Shown: positions 17,395 through 25,401, numbered from the stretch's first letter. The stretch: 35,789 nucleotides of DNA from an uncultured Campylobacter sp. (GCF_937973075.1 NZ_CALBWL010000005.1:1-35789); one strand, 5' to 3'. The notes: generated by a model from the sequence alone, not told the origin. A program made the numbers and translations.

Positions 17395-18209
17395 CTTCAA
17401 AAATCTCTTTTGATAAATCAAATTTCGCAGCAGCTCAAATAGCGCCGTAAGCGGTCTTTTCTCTCATGCGCGCAGATGCGCCCCGTGCGACATCCAGCCC
17501 CAATCACACCAAGAGCGGTCTTGCCCTATTTTGCCGCAGTGCGAATTTTGCGCAGGCTTTGCATCCATTCATCACGCAAGCCCACTCACGCGAGATATTT
17601 ATGAAACGCAAACTCGCTCTTGCCCCGCTCGCTCGCTTATAACGATGTACTTTCATATTTTTCGCGCTCGTGACACGCCGCCGCTTTGCGTAGTAGCGAC
17701 CGATCACCACACTTTTACAGCGGCAGGCTCGGCATATCTTTTCGCGGCGGCGGTACGATGTTTTGCAAAATACTACGCGATGCGGTAAATTTTAAAATTT
17801 AAACTCTACAAGCGCGACAGAGACCGCTTCGCAAAAACCCACACCCGATCCAAAAAGATCACGACACACACTTTGCCCCCTACTTTGCCACTTGCTACGA
17901 AATTTAACCGCTCTTGCGCAAATAAACACGATGAGTTTTACGCCGATGACTTCGAGCCGAACGCCATTCGTGCCTCCATAGATGACAACATCAGCTAGCC
18001 GATGTGCACCTTTTAAATACGCTTGTACCTTGCAAGCAATCAACACTAGCTACGACGAGTGCACGCACGTATTAGTCGAGCCATCCATAGCGTGTTTCGA
18101 TCCACTTTGAGCTTTTGTCGATCGGTTTGTTAAAAGCGGCAGTTTCGCGGCTAAAATTCGCCCTCGTAAAATTTCGGCTCGTAGCCGCGGGTAGCGGGCA
18201 TTTGCTTTG
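17395..18209. other. Long intergenic stretch without a clear gene
   Basis: About 800 bases between the molbindin and the minus-strand oxidoreductase. Open frames of 65-85 codons exist on both strands (for example 17531-17788 plus, 17792-18046 minus), but none has a ribosome-binding site or a family I recognise. After the oxidoreductase stop, the same minus-strand frame stays open for 45 codons to 18072, ending in a protein-like KWIETRYGWLD. This may be a remnant of a decayed gene. Overall it looks like degraded coding DNA. Confidence 0.4.
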
Positions 18210-18758
18210 CTAAATTTGATACTCGCCGGGGCTTAGTTCGCCTCGTAAAAGTTTGCCGAAGCGTGCAGCCGCGGCATCTACGGCATCGTCGCCAAACTCT
18301 CCAGGCTCAAACCCACTGCTAATAAACGGTACGGCAAACTCCATCTCGCAGTAGTTTGCCGCGATCTTAAGCGGCGTTAAAATTTCATCCATGCTAAAGC
18401 CGATCGCGCCTTGTTTGGAGTACTCGCTAAGCGGGGTGCTGATGCTTAGCGCAAGCTGCAAGACCTTGCCCTTAAGCGCGCCGGAGCCCACCAGCTCGTG
18501 CGAAAAGACGATGTCGATATAAGCTTTTAGCATAGGCGGCACGTTTAGCCAGTACATCGGGTACAAAAATACGATGCGATCCGCGCCGCGTAGCGCGTCT
18601 TGCTCTGTGCGAGCGTCGATGCGCGCAGTGTCGGTGCCGTAAAGTCCCTCCAAATGACGCACCTCTACGCCGGCAGAGGCCTTTGCGACCTGCGATAGGG
18701 CTTTGTTTACGCGCGAGGCGGCGAAATTGGGATGCGATAAGATCACGAGCGTTTTCAT
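18210..18758 (-). CDS. NAD(P)H-dependent oxidoreductase (flavodoxin-like quinone reductase)
   Basis: 182 residues. The flavodoxin-like fold of the NQO1/KefF/MdaB family is seen: MKTLVILSHPN at the N-terminus, which binds FMN/FAD phosphate, then RIVFLYPMYWLNVPPMLKAYID (two parts, residues 61-82), the characteristic flavin-binding segment. The family makes two-electron reductions of quinones and other electrophiles in the cytoplasm. AAAGGA precedes the ATG, and a TATGAT box lies about 28 bases upstream. A decayed relative lies about 1.7 kb away at 19901. KefF function is unlikely to be assignable, as no KefC is nearby. Confidence 0.88.
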   Translation of the reverse strand: MKTLVILSHPNFAASRVNKALSQVAKASAGVEVRHLEGLYGTDTARIDARTEQDALRGADRIVFLYPMYWLNVPPMLKAYIDIVFSHELVGSGALKGKVLQLALSISTPLSEYSKQGAIGFSMDEILTPLKIAANYCEMEFAVPFISSGFEPGEFGDDAVDAAAARFGKLLRGELSPGEYQI

Positions 18759-18785
18759 CTTATTTCCTTTGTTAAAATTTGCAGA

Positions 18786-18791
18786 ATCATA
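18786..18791 (-). promoter_or_regulatory. Putative -10 box for the oxidoreductase gene
   Basis: On the minus strand ACGATATGATTC contains TATGAT, 28 bases before the ATG at 18758. This is a moderate match with no clear -35. Confidence 0.35.
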
Positions 18792-18831
18792 TCGTTAAAA
18801 AGCTAAAAGTAGATTAAGAGGGGTTGTAAAA

Positions 18832-19071
18832 ATGAAGAGTTATTTTGCTTGTGAGGAACCTGGATTTGCGTGGCACAATAGATACGAGGCGCTCTCGTAC
18901 CATACTGCCTCAAGGCATGTGCAACAAAATGTTTTTACGCGTGCCGCAAAGCAAGCCCCTAGCCCGCTCTTGTCTGGAACGATCTCACTTGCGATCCACC
19001 CGATGCGCGCGCAGCTGCGGCGCGGGGCAAAATTTCATCCAAGCAAGGATAAATTTATGAAAAAAGATTAA
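18832..19071 (+). CDS. Hypothetical small ORF before the peroxiredoxin gene
   Basis: 79 residues, no family recognised. It has an AAGAGGGG sequence 8 bases before the ATG, which is the only support. The middle part is low-complexity and arginine-rich in two frames, unlike a conserved protein. It could be a leader, a remnant or chance; the coding potential is doubtful. Confidence 0.25.
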   Translation: MKSYFACEEPGFAWHNRYEALSYHTASRHVQQNVFTRAAKQAPSPLLSGTISLAIHPMRAQLRRGAKFHPSKDKFMKKD

Positions 19072-19126
19072 AATTTAGCCGCAACTCGGGCTACAAGCCC
19101 GAAAATTTCAAAAAAAAGGACACGAT

Positions 19127-19654
19127 ATGCAGAGAAAAACACAGATCGAAGGCGAGTTTAGCGCAGAGGATCGCGAGCGCAAAATCACGCTGCAAGCAGG
19201 AGATGCGGCGCCCGCTTTTACGCTACAAAACGCCGACGGAGCGAGCGTCGCGCTAAAGGACTTCGCAGGCAAGAGGGTCGCGCTGTATTTTTACCCCAAG
19301 GATAACACCCCAGGCTGCACGACCGAAGCGTGCGAATTTAGCGCCGCGTACGATGATTTCATCGCCGCAGACTGCGTGATCGTAGGCATCAGCCCCGACA
19401 GCGCCAAATCCCACGCGGGCTTCATCGCCAAGCAAAGCCTAAAGCACATCCTGCTGAGCGATCCGCAGCACGAGGTAGCCAAGCTATACGGCGCGTGGCA
19501 GGTGCGCAAAAACTACGGGCGCGAGTATCTGGGCATCGTGCGCTCGACCTTTTTGATCGGTGCGGACGGCAAAATTTTAAAGGTCTATAAAAGCGTCAAG
19601 GCAAAGGATCACGCGGCAAAGGTGCTTGCAGATCTGCTAGCTGCGGGGAAATAA
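19127..19654 (+). CDS. bcp: Thioredoxin-dependent peroxiredoxin, Bcp/PrxQ type
   Basis: 175 residues. Bcp reduces hydrogen and organic peroxides with thioredoxin as electron donor. The signature YPKDNTPGCTTEACEF holds the peroxidatic cysteine C64 and the resolving cysteine C69 five residues on, typical of PrxQ. The arginine in the IVRSTFLI segment is also conserved. The first 22 residues (charged, MQRKTQIEGEF) are an extension relative to the usual start at ITLQAGDAAP. The good AAAGGA site supports this longer start. No downstream cotranscribed gene is visible. Confidence 0.93.
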   Translation: MQRKTQIEGEFSAEDRERKITLQAGDAAPAFTLQNADGASVALKDFAGKRVALYFYPKDNTPGCTTEACEFSAAYDDFIAADCVIVGISPDSAKSHAGFIAKQSLKHILLSDPQHEVAKLYGAWQVRKNYGREYLGIVRSTFLIGADGKILKVYKSVKAKDHAAKVLADLLAAGK

Positions 19655-19900
19655 AGCGCCAAGCCAGCGTTTTGAAATAGAGCTCCGGCGTATTTTGCAC
19701 TAAGCTTTAATTATAAAATTTATGCACTGGAATTTGCTATGGAATTTCGGCGTCAAATTTAGGCGCCGAAGCTTCGGCATTAAAATTCGGTCTTGAAATT
19801 TTGCCTTAGAATTCCGCCGCTAATTTGAAAATAAAATTTCAAAGCGGAGCTCTAAGTGCGATTTTAGCGGCAAATTTTATCGCCCCAAAATAAAATTTTA
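19655..19900. other. AT-rich spacer after the peroxiredoxin gene
   Basis: No gene. The stretch is full of GAAATTT/AAATTTC-type words in both orientations that can pair with one another, but I see no clear terminator. Confidence 0.4.
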
Positions 19901-20040
19901 AAGGAAAAATATAAAAACTTAATCATTCTAGCTCACCCCGACATCGAAAATTCGCTCATAAACAAGCGGTTTTTGAAAGAGGCCGCCGCGCAAAGCTTCT
20001 AGGAGCTTATCGCTTTTTCCTAGCCGCACTCACGGATAAA
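19901..20040 (+). pseudogene. Decayed NAD(P)H oxidoreductase N-terminus
   Basis: The frame from 19913 reads KNLIILAHPDIENSLINK and continues RFLKEAAAQSF, then hits TAG at 20000 and another in-frame TAG at 20021. This closely parallels the start of the intact oxidoreductase at 18210-18758 (MKTLVILSHPNFAASRVNKA). An AAAGGA ribosome-binding site survives at 19900-19905, but the expected ATG reads TAT (19910-19912). The rest of the protein, including the YPxYW flavin segment, cannot be found in the next 300 bases. This is therefore a remnant with a lost start, two stops and a missing 3' part. Confidence 0.72.
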
Positions 20041-20352
20041 AGCGCCGCGAAATATCCGCTTTCTTGCTTTGCGTAGCGGCATGCGATACGAGCAAAGCTG
20101 TACTGCGAGCACAAGTAAAACAACGGCGGGGTGCGGTAAATTTTAGCCTCGCATAAAATCCGCGTCGCGGATCATATCGGAGAGTAAAATTTCGCTCGAT
20201 GTTTAAAGCAAAGCGCGGAAAAAACGGCGCCGCAAATTATACGAGCCAAAGACCAGCCCGATGATTTGCAATAAAATTTTAAGTTTAAATTTTACACGTT
20301 TGCGCAAAGGCTTCGGCGCCTCCGAACAAGCCTCGTCCGCAGAAATTTTGAT
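20041..20352. other. Non-coding stretch downstream of the oxidoreductase remnant
   Basis: No gene, and no continuation of the remnant recognised in any frame. A short near-perfect palindrome (ATCCGCG T CGCGGAT) lies near 20157-20171. Confidence 0.4.
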
Positions 20353-20781
20353 CTAAAATTTGAGTAGCCCGTCCTCGTCAAATTTAAAACCGGGCCCCCA
20401 AGCCACCTCCCAGTAGTATCCGTCAGGATCGGCAAAATATGCGTGGTATCCGCCCCAAAACGTATCTTGAGGCTCCTTGACGATGGTTCCGCCCGCCTTT
20501 TTTACTAGCTCTATGACGCTAGCTACGTCCTCTTTGTTTTTTACGTTATACGCTAGCGTGATGCCGCAAAATCCGCTGCCCTTGGGCGGATCGTTTTCAC
20601 TGGTATCTCGCGCCAGCGCGTCCAGTGGATAGAGCTCAAATTTGGTCCCCGGCGTATCAAAAAAGCATACCGGCGGGTCGTCGTCTTTACAATCCGTCTT
20701 AAACCCTAGGCCGTCTCTGTAAAATTTCAGCGCCCTTTGCATGCTTCGCACGCCTAGGCAGATGCAGGTTATTTTATTCAT
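20353..20781 (-). CDS. VOC family protein (glyoxalase/dioxygenase fold)
   Basis: 142 residues. Two beta-alpha-beta-beta-beta modules of the vicinal oxygen chelate fold are visible: ITCICLGVRSMQRALKFYRD at the N-terminus and YFADPDGYYWEVAWGPGF near the C-terminus, where the second metal-ligand glutamate is expected. The family includes glyoxalases, dioxygenases and antibiotic-resistance proteins; the substrate cannot be read from the sequence. I chose the ATG at 20781, preceded by GGAGG, over the upstream ATG at 20793. It stands alone near other redox and detoxification genes. Confidence 0.87.
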   Translation of the reverse strand: MNKITCICLGVRSMQRALKFYRDGLGFKTDCKDDDPPVCFFDTPGTKFELYPLDALARDTSENDPPKGSGFCGITLAYNVKNKEDVASVIELVKKAGGTIVKEPQDTFWGGYHAYFADPDGYYWEVAWGPGFKFDEDGLLKF

Positions 20782-20996
20782 TTTTGCCTCCATAAATTTT
20801 AACGTATCTATTTTGGTTTCTTATGCCGTAGTCAAACCTGCGCTCAAACAAGCCGTCGTCGCGATAGCCGAGCGCGCCGTCTGAACTTTTTAATCGCCGA
20901 TCATTAAAATTCTAAATTTCGTCCTAGGCTCGGCGTTAAATTTTAAAATTTAAACCGCCCTTGATCTAGCCCGCAAGCTAGCTCAAAGCCCACTCC

Positions 20997-21869
20997 TTAC
21001 GGCTCAAACGAGCAGGCTTTTAGGTTTCCGCCCGCTAAGCCCTTTTTAAACCACTCTTTGCGCTGCGCCGAGGTGCCGTGCGTGAAGGAATCGGGCACGA
21101 CGCGGCCGCTAAATTTACGTTGCAACGTATCGTCGCCGATCGCGCTAGCAGCATTTAGCGCCTCGTCGATGTCGCCAGCTTCAAGTACGCGCCCGGCTTT
21201 TGCTAGATAATGCGCCCAGACCCCAGCGTAGCAGTCCGCCTGTAGCTCGACTTTGACCTGAAGCGCGTTTTGCTCAGCTTCGCTGCGAGCACGCCTTTTA
21301 AGAGCATTGATCTGCTCTAGCGTGCCGATTAAATTTTGAACGTGATGCCCCACTTCGTGCGCGATGACATAGGCCTGCGCGAAGTCTCCGCCCGCTTTGT
21401 ATTTGTTTGCAAGCTCGTCAAAAAAGCCGAGATCGAGATAAATTTTATGGTCTCTCGGACAATAAAAAGGTCCCGTCTGCGCGCTTGCAAAGCCGCAGCC
21501 GCTTGCGATCTGATCGCGGAAGAGCCGAAGTCCGGGCTCCTCGTAGTGCGCGCCGGCACTTTTAAATATCTCGCCCCAAACGTCCTCGGTTTGGGCTAGC
21601 ACCGCCGAGACGAAGGCGAGCTTTTCTTGCTCCTGCGGGCTGTCCGTCGGCTCTCTCTGCGTGCTAGCGCCCCCGTCTAAAAGCGCCAAAGGGTTGTAAC
21701 CCATAAAATACGCCACCACGCCGATTACAAGCACTATGCGCCCGATCTTTGAGCCGAGCAAAAACCTGATGATCGGGATCAGCATCCCAAGCGAGCCGGA
21801 GCTCGTGCGCATGCTGCTTGCGCGGTCATCCTCCACGTTTGAGCTTCGCCTGCCATCTTGCCATTTCAT
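20997..21869 (-). CDS. Neutral zinc metallopeptidase, YpfJ family
   Basis: 290 residues. A zincin motif HEVGHH (171-176) lies in the context AYVIAHEVGHHVQNLIGT. It is preceded by a membrane segment at about residues 41-58 (IGRIVLVIGVVAYFMGYNPL). The N-terminus MKWQDGRRSSNVEDDR is the YpfJ signature, and CGFASAQTGPFYCPRD and DSFTHGTSAQR are further family marks. It is a membrane-anchored peptidase of unknown substrate. A good promoter lies upstream. It appears monocistronic. Confidence 0.9.
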   Translation of the reverse strand: MKWQDGRRSSNVEDDRASSMRTSSGSLGMLIPIIRFLLGSKIGRIVLVIGVVAYFMGYNPLALLDGGASTQREPTDSPQEQEKLAFVSAVLAQTEDVWGEIFKSAGAHYEEPGLRLFRDQIASGCGFASAQTGPFYCPRDHKIYLDLGFFDELANKYKAGGDFAQAYVIAHEVGHHVQNLIGTLEQINALKRRARSEAEQNALQVKVELQADCYAGVWAHYLAKAGRVLEAGDIDEALNAASAIGDDTLQRKFSGRVVPDSFTHGTSAQRKEWFKKGLAGGNLKACSFEP

Positions 21870-21894
21870 GTTTTTCCTTTAAAATTTTTGAGCC

Positions 21895-21900
21895 ATTATA
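21895..21900 (-). promoter_or_regulatory. Putative -10 box (TATAAT) for the ypfJ-like gene
   Basis: On the minus strand TTTTAGTATAATGG gives a perfect TATAAT with a T-rich upstream, 26 bases before the ATG at 21869. Confidence 0.6.
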
Positions 21901-22018
21901 CTAAAATTTTAAAAAGAGCGCCGCCTTGCTTTTGTAAAATACTTCGCGCGTAGCGAAATAAATCTGAAATTTTGCTTATTTTAAATTTCTTTTAAGCTGT
22001 TTAAAATTTTAAATTCTA

Positions 22019-22024
22019 TATAAT
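22019..22024 (+). promoter_or_regulatory. Putative -10 box (TATAAT) for infA and the alpha operon
   Basis: TTCTATATAATCG carries TATAAT 34 bases before the infA start and is preceded by an AT-rich tract with periodic T runs, as in strong campylobacter promoters. Confidence 0.6.
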
Positions 22025-22057
22025 CGCCCTTTTTAAATTTAAAAGAAAGGAGAATTT

Positions 22058-22276
22058 GTGGCAAAAGACGACGTCATAGAGATCGACGGCAACGTCATAG
22101 AAGCGCTGCCGAACGCGACTTTTAAGGTCGAGCTGGACAACAAACACGTGATTTTATGCCATATCGCGGGCAAGATGCGGATGCACTACATCAAGATAAT
22201 GCCGGGCGATCGCGTAAAAGTCGAGCTGACCCCTTACAGCCTCGATAAAGGCAGGATCACCTACCGCTATAAGTAA
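22058..22276 (+). CDS. infA: Translation initiation factor IF-1
   Basis: 72 residues, exactly the family length. IF-1 is a single OB-fold protein that binds the A site of the 30S subunit during initiation. Seen are AKDDVIEIDGNVIEALPNA, GKMRMHYIKIMPGDRVKVE and the terminal GRITYRYK. The start is GTG at 22058 with AAAGGAG 5 bases upstream. infA directly precedes rpmJ and the alpha operon, as in many bacteria, here separated by 172 bases that contain a strong hairpin. Confidence 0.97.
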   Translation: MAKDDVIEIDGNVIEALPNATFKVELDNKHVILCHIAGKMRMHYIKIMPGDRVKVELTPYSLDKGRITYRYK

Positions 22277-22332
22277 GGATAAAGTTAAATTTAGATATAC
22301 TCGCGATTTTGCGACTAAACTGTAGGAAGAAG

Positions 22333-22363
22333 TGTTTTCAAAATCCCCACTATTTTGAAAACA
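22333..22363 (+). promoter_or_regulatory. Perfect 12-bp hairpin between infA and rpmJ
   Basis: TGTTTTCAAAAT and ATTTTGAAAACA are perfectly complementary around a 7-base loop (CCCCACT). No T-run follows directly (GTTGGTTTG). The position, between infA and the first gene of the alpha operon, suits an attenuator, a processing site or a ribosomal-protein autoregulation site. A second promoter-like TTTGATACT follows it at about 22369-22377. The function is inference. Confidence 0.55.
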
Positions 22364-22448
22364 GTTGGTTTGATACTTTCGCTTTTGAAATTTCATTAAA
22401 CCTAGGTGCAGTTTGCATTTAAAGTGGAGAAAATTTTAGGAGAGTGGA

Positions 22449-22562
22449 ATGAAAGTTCGTCCATCCGTTAAGAAAATGTGCGACAAATGTAAAATTGTCA
22501 AGCGCAAAGGTGTTGTTCACGTTATTTGTGAAAATCCAAAACATAAACAAAGACAAGGATAA
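22449..22562 (+). CDS. rpmJ: Ribosomal protein L36 (bL36), zinc-binding form
   Basis: 37 residues: MKVRPSVKKMCDKCKIVKRK continuing GVVHVICENPKHKQRQG. The four zinc ligands C11, C14, C27 and H32 are all present, so this is the zinc-dependent (C+) form. It belongs to the 50S subunit. AGGAGAG precedes the ATG, and the gene lies 3 bases before rpsM. It is the first gene of the alpha operon. Confidence 0.97.
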   Translation: MKVRPSVKKMCDKCKIVKRKGVVHVICENPKHKQRQG

Positions 22563-22565
22563 GTT

Positions 22566-22934
22566 ATGGCTCGTATCGCAGGTGTAGATCTACCAAAGAA
22601 AAAAAGGATTGAATACGGACTAACTTATATCTACGGTATAGGTTTATTTACGTCGAGAAAAATTCTCGATGCGGCAGGAATTTCTTACGATAAAAGAGTC
22701 GCCGATCTGAGCGAAGATGAAGCCGCCGCTATCAGAAAAGAGATCCAAGAGCACTATATGGTCGAAGGCGATCTTCGCAAACAAGTGGCTATGGATATAA
22801 AAGCGCTTATGGACTTGGGCGGCTATCGCGGCTTAAGACACAGAAAGGGCCTTCCGGTTCGCGGTCAAAAAACAAAAACGAACGCCAGAACCAGAAAAGG
22901 CAAACGCAAAACTGTCGGCGCGGCAGCTAAATAA
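22566..22934 (+). CDS. rpsM: Ribosomal protein S13 (uS13)
   Basis: 122 residues. S13 sits in the head of the 30S subunit and contacts the 50S and the P-site tRNA. MARIAGVDLPKKKRIEYGL, the helix-hairpin-helix TYIYGIG, and the basic C-terminal tail RGQKTKTNARTRKGKRK are typical. AAGGA precedes the ATG. The order rpmJ-rpsM-rpsK-rpsD-rpoA-rplQ is the standard alpha operon. Confidence 0.98.
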   Translation: MARIAGVDLPKKKRIEYGLTYIYGIGLFTSRKILDAAGISYDKRVADLSEDEAAAIRKEIQEHYMVEGDLRKQVAMDIKALMDLGGYRGLRHRKGLPVRGQKTKTNARTRKGKRKTVGAAAK

Positions 22935-22944
22935 GGATTGAGAT

Positions 22945-23337
22945 ATGGCACAAAAAAAAGTAGTTAAGAAAAAAACCGTCAGAAAAAATATCGCCAAAGG
23001 CATAGTTTACATTTCCGCTACGTTTAACAACACTATGATTACCGTAACGGACGAGATGGGCAACGCGATCGCGTGGAGCAGTGCGGGCGCTTTAAATTTT
23101 AAAGGCAGCAAAAAATCCACCCCTTATGCGGCGCAGCAAGCCGTCGAGGACGCGCTAAACAAAGCCAAAGAGCACGGCATCAAAGAGGTAGGCGTCAAGG
23201 TTCAGGGTCCGGGAAGCGGACGCGAAACCGCCGTTAAAAGCGTAGGTAGCGTAGAAGGGATTAAAGTTACATATTTCAAAGATATCACTCCTCTTGCGCA
23301 CAACGGTTGCAGACCGCCTAAACGACGTCGCGTGTAA
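22945..23337 (+). CDS. rpsK: Ribosomal protein S11 (uS11)
   Basis: 130 residues. S11 forms part of the 30S platform. AKGIVYISATFNNTMITVTD, the KVQGPGSGRETA segment and the end DITPLAHNGCRPPKRRRV are diagnostic. It lies 10 bases after rpsM with AAGGA upstream. Confidence 0.98.
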   Translation: MAQKKVVKKKTVRKNIAKGIVYISATFNNTMITVTDEMGNAIAWSSAGALNFKGSKKSTPYAAQQAVEDALNKAKEHGIKEVGVKVQGPGSGRETAVKSVGSVEGIKVTYFKDITPLAHNGCRPPKRRRV

Positions 23338-23355
23338 TTATAAAAGGAGAAATTT

Positions 23356-23982
23356 ATGGCTAGATATACAGGACCGGTTGAAAAATTAGAAAGAAGGCTC
23401 GGCGTCGATCTATTTATGAAAGGCGAGAGAAGGCTTGCGGGCAAGAGCGCACTTTTAAAACGCCCTTACGCTCCGGGTCAACATGGACAAAGACGCGCTA
23501 AACTAAGCGAATACGGTTCACAGCTTCGCGAGAAACAAAAGGCTAAATTTATGTACGGCGTAAGCGAGAAGCAGTTCCGCAGGCTATTTGCCGAAGCGGC
23601 TCGCAGAGAGGGTAACACCGGAGCGATTTTGGTTCAGCTTTTAGAGCAGAGGCTAGATAACGTCGTTTACCGCATGGGCTTTGCTACGACTAGACGATTT
23701 GCGCGCCAGCTCGTTACGCACGGACATATCTTGGTAGACGGCAAGCGCGTCGATATCCCTTCGTACTCCGTTCGCGCGGGACAAAAGATCGAAGTGATCG
23801 AAAAGAGCAAAAATAACCCGCAAATTTCAAGAGCATTGGATCTTACTGCACAGACCGGTATCGTAGCATGGGTAGACGTAGAAAAAGAGAAAAGATACGG
23901 AATTTTTTCTAGAGTTCCGGAGAGAGAAGAAGTTGTTATTCCTGTAGAGGAAAGATTTATCGTAGAGCTTTACTCAAAATAG
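23356..23982 (+). CDS. rpsD: Ribosomal protein S4 (uS4)
   Basis: 208 residues. S4 nucleates 30S assembly and in E. coli also represses the alpha operon. The N-terminal zinc cysteines are absent, so this is the zinc-free (C-) form. The S4 RNA-binding domain is visible (LEQRLDNVVYRMGF, then RRFARQLVTHGHILVDGKRVD in two parts). AAAAGGAG precedes the ATG. If S4 also regulates here, the hairpin before rpmJ is a candidate target; this is inference. Confidence 0.98.
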   Translation: MARYTGPVEKLERRLGVDLFMKGERRLAGKSALLKRPYAPGQHGQRRAKLSEYGSQLREKQKAKFMYGVSEKQFRRLFAEAARREGNTGAILVQLLEQRLDNVVYRMGFATTRRFARQLVTHGHILVDGKRVDIPSYSVRAGQKIEVIEKSKNNPQISRALDLTAQTGIVAWVDVEKEKRYGIFSRVPEREEVVIPVEERFIVELYSK

Positions 23983-23993
23983 TAGGTGCTAAT

Positions 23994-25019
23994 ATGAGAA
24001 AAATCACAACATCAGCTCATATGCCAACTGAAATAAAGGTTGAGAATGTCAGCGAAAATGTTGCTAAAATCATAGCATATCCCTTTGAAACGGGATATGC
24101 CGTCACTCTAGCTCATCCTTTACGAAGGTTACTTTATACGAGCACGGTCGGTTTCGCGCCGACTGCGGTTAAAATCGAAGGCGTAAGCCACGAATTCGAC
24201 AGCATGCGCGGTATGCTCGAGGATATGGCGGCTTTTATCATAAATTTAAAGGGCTTAAGGTTTAAAATTAAGGGCGATTCCCTACGCGAGGTCGTAGAAT
24301 ACAGCTTTAAAGGACCTAAAGAAATTTACGGCAGCGACCTAAATAACGACGCTGTAGAGATCGTAAATCCAAGCGCTTATCTGGCTACGATAAACGAGGA
24401 TGCCGATCTTAAATTTACGCTCATCATCGAAAAGGGCATCGGCTACGTTCCAAGCGAAGAGATCAGAGAAAATTTAGACGCTGATTTCATCGCGTTGGAT
24501 GCGTTTTTTACCCCGGTAACTAAGGCCGTTTACGACATCGAAAACGTATTTGTAGAGGACAATCCCGACTACGAAAAGGTGGTCTTTACGATCACTACCG
24601 ACGGCCAGATCAGCGCGATAGATGCGTTTAAAAACGCGCTTGAAGCAATGTATCAGCAGCTGGCGGTTTTCAAAGGTATCGTAAATATCAGCGCTGCGGA
24701 CACTTTCGGTAGAGCGATTCCCGCAAATTCCGAGTTTGCAAAGCTTTTCGAGAGCGTTAGCAATCTAAGCTTAAGCGCGCGAAGCTTTAACTGCCTGGAT
24801 CGCGCGGATATTAGATTTATCGGCGAGCTAGCGATTATGGAAGAGAGCGAGCTTAAAGACCTTAAAAATTTAGGCAAAAAATCGCTCGAGGAGATCAAAG
24901 CCGTTATGGAGGAGATCGGTTATCCTATCGGCAACCAAGAGCTCGGCGATAAAAAAGAGCAGCTAAAACGCAAGCTTGACGAGCTGAAGGCTCAAAGACA
25001 AAAGAATGAAGGACAATAA
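23994..25019 (+). CDS. rpoA: RNA polymerase subunit alpha
   Basis: 341 residues, near the usual 330-340. The N-terminal dimerisation domain (VAKIIAYPFETGYAVTLAHP, LRRLLYTS) and the C-terminal domain with its DNA/UP-element helices (LSLSARSFNCLDRADIRFIG, LKNLGKKSLEEIKAVM) are both present. The start used is the ATG at 23994 (MRKITTSAHMPTEI), 11 bases after rpsD. The stop TAA is directly followed by the rplQ ATG. Confidence 0.98.
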   Translation: MRKITTSAHMPTEIKVENVSENVAKIIAYPFETGYAVTLAHPLRRLLYTSTVGFAPTAVKIEGVSHEFDSMRGMLEDMAAFIINLKGLRFKIKGDSLREVVEYSFKGPKEIYGSDLNNDAVEIVNPSAYLATINEDADLKFTLIIEKGIGYVPSEEIRENLDADFIALDAFFTPVTKAVYDIENVFVEDNPDYEKVVFTITTDGQISAIDAFKNALEAMYQQLAVFKGIVNISAADTFGRAIPANSEFAKLFESVSNLSLSARSFNCLDRADIRFIGELAIMEESELKDLKNLGKKSLEEIKAVMEEIGYPIGNQELGDKKEQLKRKLDELKAQRQKNEGQ

Positions 25020-25376
25020 ATGAGACATAATCACGGATATAGGAAGCTAGGGCGTACTTCGTCTCACCGTGCCGCCCTGCTTAAAAATTTAACCATCGCT
25101 TTAGTTACTAGCGGCAAGATCGAAACTACGCTTCCTAAGGCAAAAGAGCTAAGAAGCTATGCCGAGAAGCTAATCACTCACGCGCGCAAGGGCGACAGCG
25201 AGGCGCATAGATTTGTTTTCGCGGCGCTTCAGGATAAGGCTGCGACAAATAAGCTGGTCACCGAGATCGCTCCAAAATATGCAGGTGCAAACGGCGGCTA
25301 CACTCGCATCATCAAAACCCGCCTTCGCAAGGGCGACGCCGCAGAGATGGCTTATATCGAGCTAATCAGCAAATAA
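25020..25376 (+). CDS. rplQ: Ribosomal protein L17 (bL17)
   Basis: 118 residues. L17 lies at the 50S peptide exit side. MRHNHGYRKLGRTSSHRAAL is diagnostic; GYTRIIKTRLRKGDAAEMAYIEL ends the protein in two recognisable blocks. The ATG abuts the rpoA stop, so translation is probably coupled. It is the last gene of the alpha operon, with a hairpin overlapping its stop codon. Confidence 0.98.
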   Translation: MRHNHGYRKLGRTSSHRAALLKNLTIALVTSGKIETTLPKAKELRSYAEKLITHARKGDSEAHRFVFAALQDKAATNKLVTEIAPKYAGANGGYTRIIKTRLRKGDAAEMAYIELISK

Positions 25377-25401
25377 AATTTCGGGATCACTCCCGAAATT
25401 T
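25376..25401 (+). terminator. Hairpin at the end of the alpha operon
   Basis: AAATTTCGGGA, a TCAC tetraloop and TCCCGAAATTT form a perfect 11-bp stem that begins at the last base of the rplQ stop codon. The tail is CTTCTATG, only weakly T-rich, and the next gene starts 6 bases later. The stem may therefore stop or only reduce transcription, and it sits at the start of the next gene's mRNA. Confidence 0.7.

Noticed and set aside
17531..18046. Open frames of 84-85 codons on both strands in the 17.4-18.2 kb gap
   Set aside because: No start signals and no recognisable protein motif; they look like chance frames in degraded DNA.
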